A DNA stretch of 64,000 nt from Portulaca oleracea (lineage: Eukaryota; Streptophyta; Magnoliopsida; Caryophyllales; Portulacaceae). The first letter of the stretch is position 1. Every line of letters starts with the position of its first letter. The stretch lies in assembly GCA_029582165.1 (NCBI GenBank), contig CM055869.1, forward strand, positions 8,278,425 through 8,342,424, read 5' to 3'. The notes below the pieces were generated by a model. The model saw only the letters and a list, made by a program, of their open reading frames with translations, had not been told where the DNA came from and ran no database searches. Positions 62,383 through 64,000 of the stretch are shown here, piece by piece. The position numbers were made by a program, and so were the translations under genes.

Positions 62383-63060
62383 TATTTATGGCCTTACGCT
62401 TCCAATATTTCACCAAGTTCCCTCCCATTCATACTACACTCAAACCATTCAAGCCAAAAGAGACGACCAAACCCTGTACAGATAAACTCAAATATTAGAG
62501 TATCTCAAGATGGCCAAACAGCAGCATTTGCATCTCAGTATCACTTGATTCGCTTCTATGATTTGATAACAGAATTAGGAATAAATCTATTCCTTAATAT
62601 ACATATATGTTAATAGTATCAAAAGGTCAAAATTAAATGCTCAGCTAGCATCCTACAAAAATTATGTACGTTCAAATACAAACTATCCAAAAAATCTTCC
62701 ACATCAAAGGAGGAAGAGCTAAAGTTCCCGTGAACACAAAGGGAGACTTGATGAAATTGTCTTTCAAGTGCTAAAGAGTAGTTTCAGCTCCCTCAAAAAC
62801 CTTTTCGGTTCATTTCTCTCCAAATATATCAATTCATTCTTTGAAATACGCGAACAACAACATGAATAAGAGGACACAAATACATAAACTGTCCCAAACC
62901 AGATTCAGGTTCAAAGCCTGAAGAATAAGAATGATGCCAGTATTGTGAGCCAGCAACTACAGTCTCCAACGATTCTTCTAGAAAATTTAACTGGGGTAAC
63001 TCTCATTTAGTGAATAATCACTAACTACACAGCATATATTCACGGTTGTGCTGCCCTTTT
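62383..63060 (-). promoter_or_regulatory. 5'UTR and proximal promoter of the IDM1-type gene
   Basis: A likely 3' splice site reads TGTACAG on the minus strand near 62474-62480, so the 5'UTR probably contains an intron. The remainder is AT-rich. The distal promoter contains the G-rich element at 63091-63496. Confidence 0.4.
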
Positions 63061-63090
63061 TTTAACTTTTTTTTTTTTGAACTACTTTAC

Positions 63091-63496
63091 AGTCTGTTTG
63101 GTTATTAGAGGGGGAGGGGAGGGGAGGGGAAGGGAAGGGAGGAGAGGGGATCTATTTTTATCTTGTATGGATTATAAGTGGAGGGGAACAAGGGATAAGA
63201 AAGGTTAATTGTTATGTTTGAATTAGTAAAGGGAGGGAAGGAGGGGGAGGGGAGAAAAATGAAGTAATTATATTAATAAAGTTTTTTCTTCTTTTTTTAA
63301 TGCATAATGAGTTTCCCTCCCCTCCATTAATGAAAAGGGGGTTAATGAAAAGGGGGTTAATGGAGGGGAATAGAGGTAAATGGTTACCCTCCCCTCCCCT
63401 CCTATTTATTTTTCCAAACAAGGGTAAAGGAGGTTATTTAATATTCTTCCCTTTTTTCCCCTCCCTTCCCTCCTATAACCCCAATCCAAACACAGT
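63091..63496. repeat. G-rich/C-rich inverted element upstream of the IDM1-type gene
   Basis: Begins CTGTTTGGTTATTAGAGGG and ends GGGTTATAGG-type sequence in complement, followed by CCAATCCAAACACAG. The left half has GGGGAGGGGAGGGGAGGGGA; the right half has CCCTCCCCTCCCCTCC. It resembles plant MITEs with TTTGG-type ends. Confidence 0.55.
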
Positions 63497-64000
63497 GTTA
63501 TGGAGAGGGAGTATGATGTGGCAATGCCCTCTTAAAATACAACACCGAAGTATAACAAGCAATCAATCATGATTAATCCAAACATATCTTCCTGTTTGAT
63601 TATTGAGGACCTACTAGTGAGATTCATCATTAATGAGTGAGATTCTTCAAATTTTCAAAAGTCTAAGTTCATTTTTACCTTTTAAGAAAGCATAAACAAC
63701 AGTGCTAATCAATAGCAAAAAACAAACAAATTTTCAAGAGATATTCATCACTGATCGGCGATCGCACGTTTCACTATGTCCTGTGTTCCCAACTTACAGA
63801 TGACCTCTAATAAGCCACAGACCATAAGCAACTAGCTCACCCAAACCCACTCTCTATCACAAATATCCTGACTTAATTACTCCATTTCTCACTCAGTTTT
63901 GATCTCGGCATCACACTAAGCACTAACGTAACTTTGTTCTCTAAAATTCCCAGACTTTGAAACAGTCCAAAAACAGCTTTCAACAAAGGCATGTAAATAT
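63497..64000. other. region upstream of the IDM1-type gene
   Basis: No gene or repeat recognised to the window edge. Confidence 0.4.

Noticed and set aside
63212..63572. Short frames over the G-rich element
   Set aside because: Low-complexity repeats of a MITE-like element.
1..64000. tRNA, rRNA or organelle-derived inserts
   Set aside because: I scanned for TTCGA-type B boxes with acceptor pairing and for recognisable plastid or mitochondrial genes and found none I could support.

Overview
The window is nuclear DNA of a flowering plant, most likely a eudicot. The genes carry many introns, introns and intergenic DNA are AT-rich, and the gaps are packed with MITEs, an LTR element and LINE fragments, all typical of a medium-sized plant genome. 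All five protein genes belong to plant families. There are no tRNA, rRNA, CRISPR or bacterial-type features. Exon joins were worked out by hand from splice sites and reading phase, and each of the five models closes in frame.

Layout from left to right. (1) 1473-6474, minus: homogentisate 1,2-dioxygenase, 9 exons, 456 aa, tyrosine catabolism. (2) 6.5-17.1 kb: gene-free, MITE-rich, with a decayed retroelement. (3) 17682-21408, plus: a TTL-type protein with TPR repeats and a thioredoxin-like domain, 7 exons, 697 aa. (4) 21.4-36 kb: gene-free repeats, including a LINE reverse-transcriptase relic, a MITE nested in a MITE, an RNase H relic, and a complete but non-coding LTR retrotransposon (30596-34988) with a perfect 5-bp target duplication. 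(5) about 36.1-42.3 kb, plus: a domesticated hAT transposase of the DAYSLEEPER type, 1204 aa in one coding exon behind a 5'UTR intron of about 2.4 kb. (6) 44194-48882, minus: a GT31 beta-1,3-galactosyltransferase, 7 exons, 355 aa, with one apparent GC-AG intron. (7) 51683-62382, minus: an IDM1-type PHD-finger/GNAT histone acetyltransferase-like protein, 9 exons, 1459 aa.

The genes are functionally unrelated neighbours (amino-acid catabolism, TPR scaffold, chromatin or DNA binding, Golgi glycosylation, chromatin modification). No operon, gene cluster or clearly new coding system is visible. The distinctive content is the mobile DNA. One MITE family with ends like GGCCCTGTTCTTTTATGCGG and TWA-type flanks occurs at least eight times, and two copies have each been hit by a different hAT-type MITE at similar target words. 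There are also a Mutator-like MITE with a 10-bp target duplication in the TTL upstream region, a large foldback with a second hairpin in its loop, and a 20-bp minisatellite carried inside both LTRs.
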